The notes under the pieces are model-generated. The model ran no database searches. It was given only the letters and a program-made list of their open reading frames with translations, and was not told the origin of the DNA. The position numbers were made by a program, and so were the translations under genes. Of a stretch of DNA of 5,836 nucleotides, positions 5,537 to 5,836 are shown one piece after another; positions within the stretch are counted from its first letter, which is position 1; each line of letters begins with the position of its first letter. Origin of the DNA: Bacteroidales bacterium UBA2030 (GTDB lineage Bacteria > Bacteroidota > Bacteroidia > Bacteroidales > TTA-H9); NCBI GenBank assembly GCA_002332755.1, contig DDBO01000009.1:1-5836 (forward strand), given 5' to 3'.

Positions 5537-5836
5537 ATGAAGCGTTTTTTAAAGCACATTTTTTTGTTGACGTGGGTGTTCCTCTGGGCTTTTAGTAGCC
5601 AGGCTGTGACCGTAACTATTGGTACTGGCACTCTTACAAGCAACTATCCGTTTACAACCTACTGGATGGACGGACGTACCCAGATTTTGTACACTGCAGC
5701 TGAAATTACTGCCGGAGGTGGAGTTGCTGGTAACATCACCAGTATCGCCTTTAATGTAATTTCGAACTCTACTCAGGTGATGAACTCCTTCACCGTACGT
5801 ATGCAGAACACTACTGCTACCTCCATTCCGGCTTTT
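5537..5836 (+). CDS. Secreted surface-type protein, N-terminal part (runs off right edge)
   Basis: An ATG at 5537 opens 100 codons that continue past the window end. The N-terminus is a clear signal peptide: basic MKRFLKH, hydrophobic residues 8-19, then SSQA with likely cleavage after Ala23. The mature part starts TVTIGTGTLTSNYPF and continues with MDGRTQILYTAAEI and ITSIAFNVISNS: a beta-strand-rich, Gly/Ser/Thr/Asn-rich segment. From memory, this pattern is common at the start of large Bacteroidota extracellular proteins that have fibronectin-III-like repeats and a type IX secretion (T9SS) C-terminal sorting domain. The sorting domain would lie outside the window, so that assignment is inference. 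Reading frame and start are well supported; the function (adhesin, enzyme or matrix protein) is unknown. Confidence 0.85.
   Translation, partial: MKRFLKHIFLLTWVFLWAFSSQAVTVTIGTGTLTSNYPFTTYWMDGRTQILYTAAEITAGGGVAGNITSIAFNVISNSTQVMNSFTVRMQNTTATSIPAF

Overview
The window looks like a chromosomal segment of a Bacteroidota bacterium, probably a Bacteroidales-like lineage; the genus cannot be told from sequence alone. Three signs point there. Start codons lack good Shine-Dalgarno sequences and have A-rich leaders. Three minus-strand transcription units each begin with a perfect match to the Bacteroidota -7 promoter element TAnnTTTG. The plus-strand gene at the right edge resembles the secreted, repeat-rich surface proteins common in this phylum.

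Left part (1-3609, minus strand). Read in transcription order from the right, these are ribosomal protein genes rplU (L21) and rpmA (L27), a strong intrinsic terminator, serS (seryl-tRNA synthetase), a second terminator, and then a long gene for an exported TPR-repeat protein that runs off the left edge. rplU-rpmA, serS and the TPR gene each appear to have their own TAnnTTTG promoter, so this is a cluster of three independently started units and not one operon. The first two units serve translation. The TPR gene is a conserved-looking envelope protein of unknown task. Its promoter lies so close to its ATG that the mRNA is predicted to be leaderless.

Middle (3610-3996). A 387-bp gap with no convincing protein gene separates the divergent rplU and aldehyde dehydrogenase genes. 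It holds the rplU promoter, a well-formed plus-strand intrinsic terminator with nine T residues, an 8-bp hairpin just upstream of it, and a 12-bp direct repeat flanking both. No plus-strand gene lies upstream of that terminator within the window, so a small RNA or a terminated leader transcript is the simplest explanation. This is the most interesting unexplained signal here.

Right part (3997-5836, plus strand). A complete NAD(P)-dependent aldehyde dehydrogenase of 472 residues with all core catalytic residues is followed, after 121 bp, by the first 100 codons of a secreted protein with a signal peptide. Apart from the intergenic RNA candidate, the gene content is ordinary housekeeping and envelope material. 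I saw no mobile element, CRISPR array, tRNA or rRNA.
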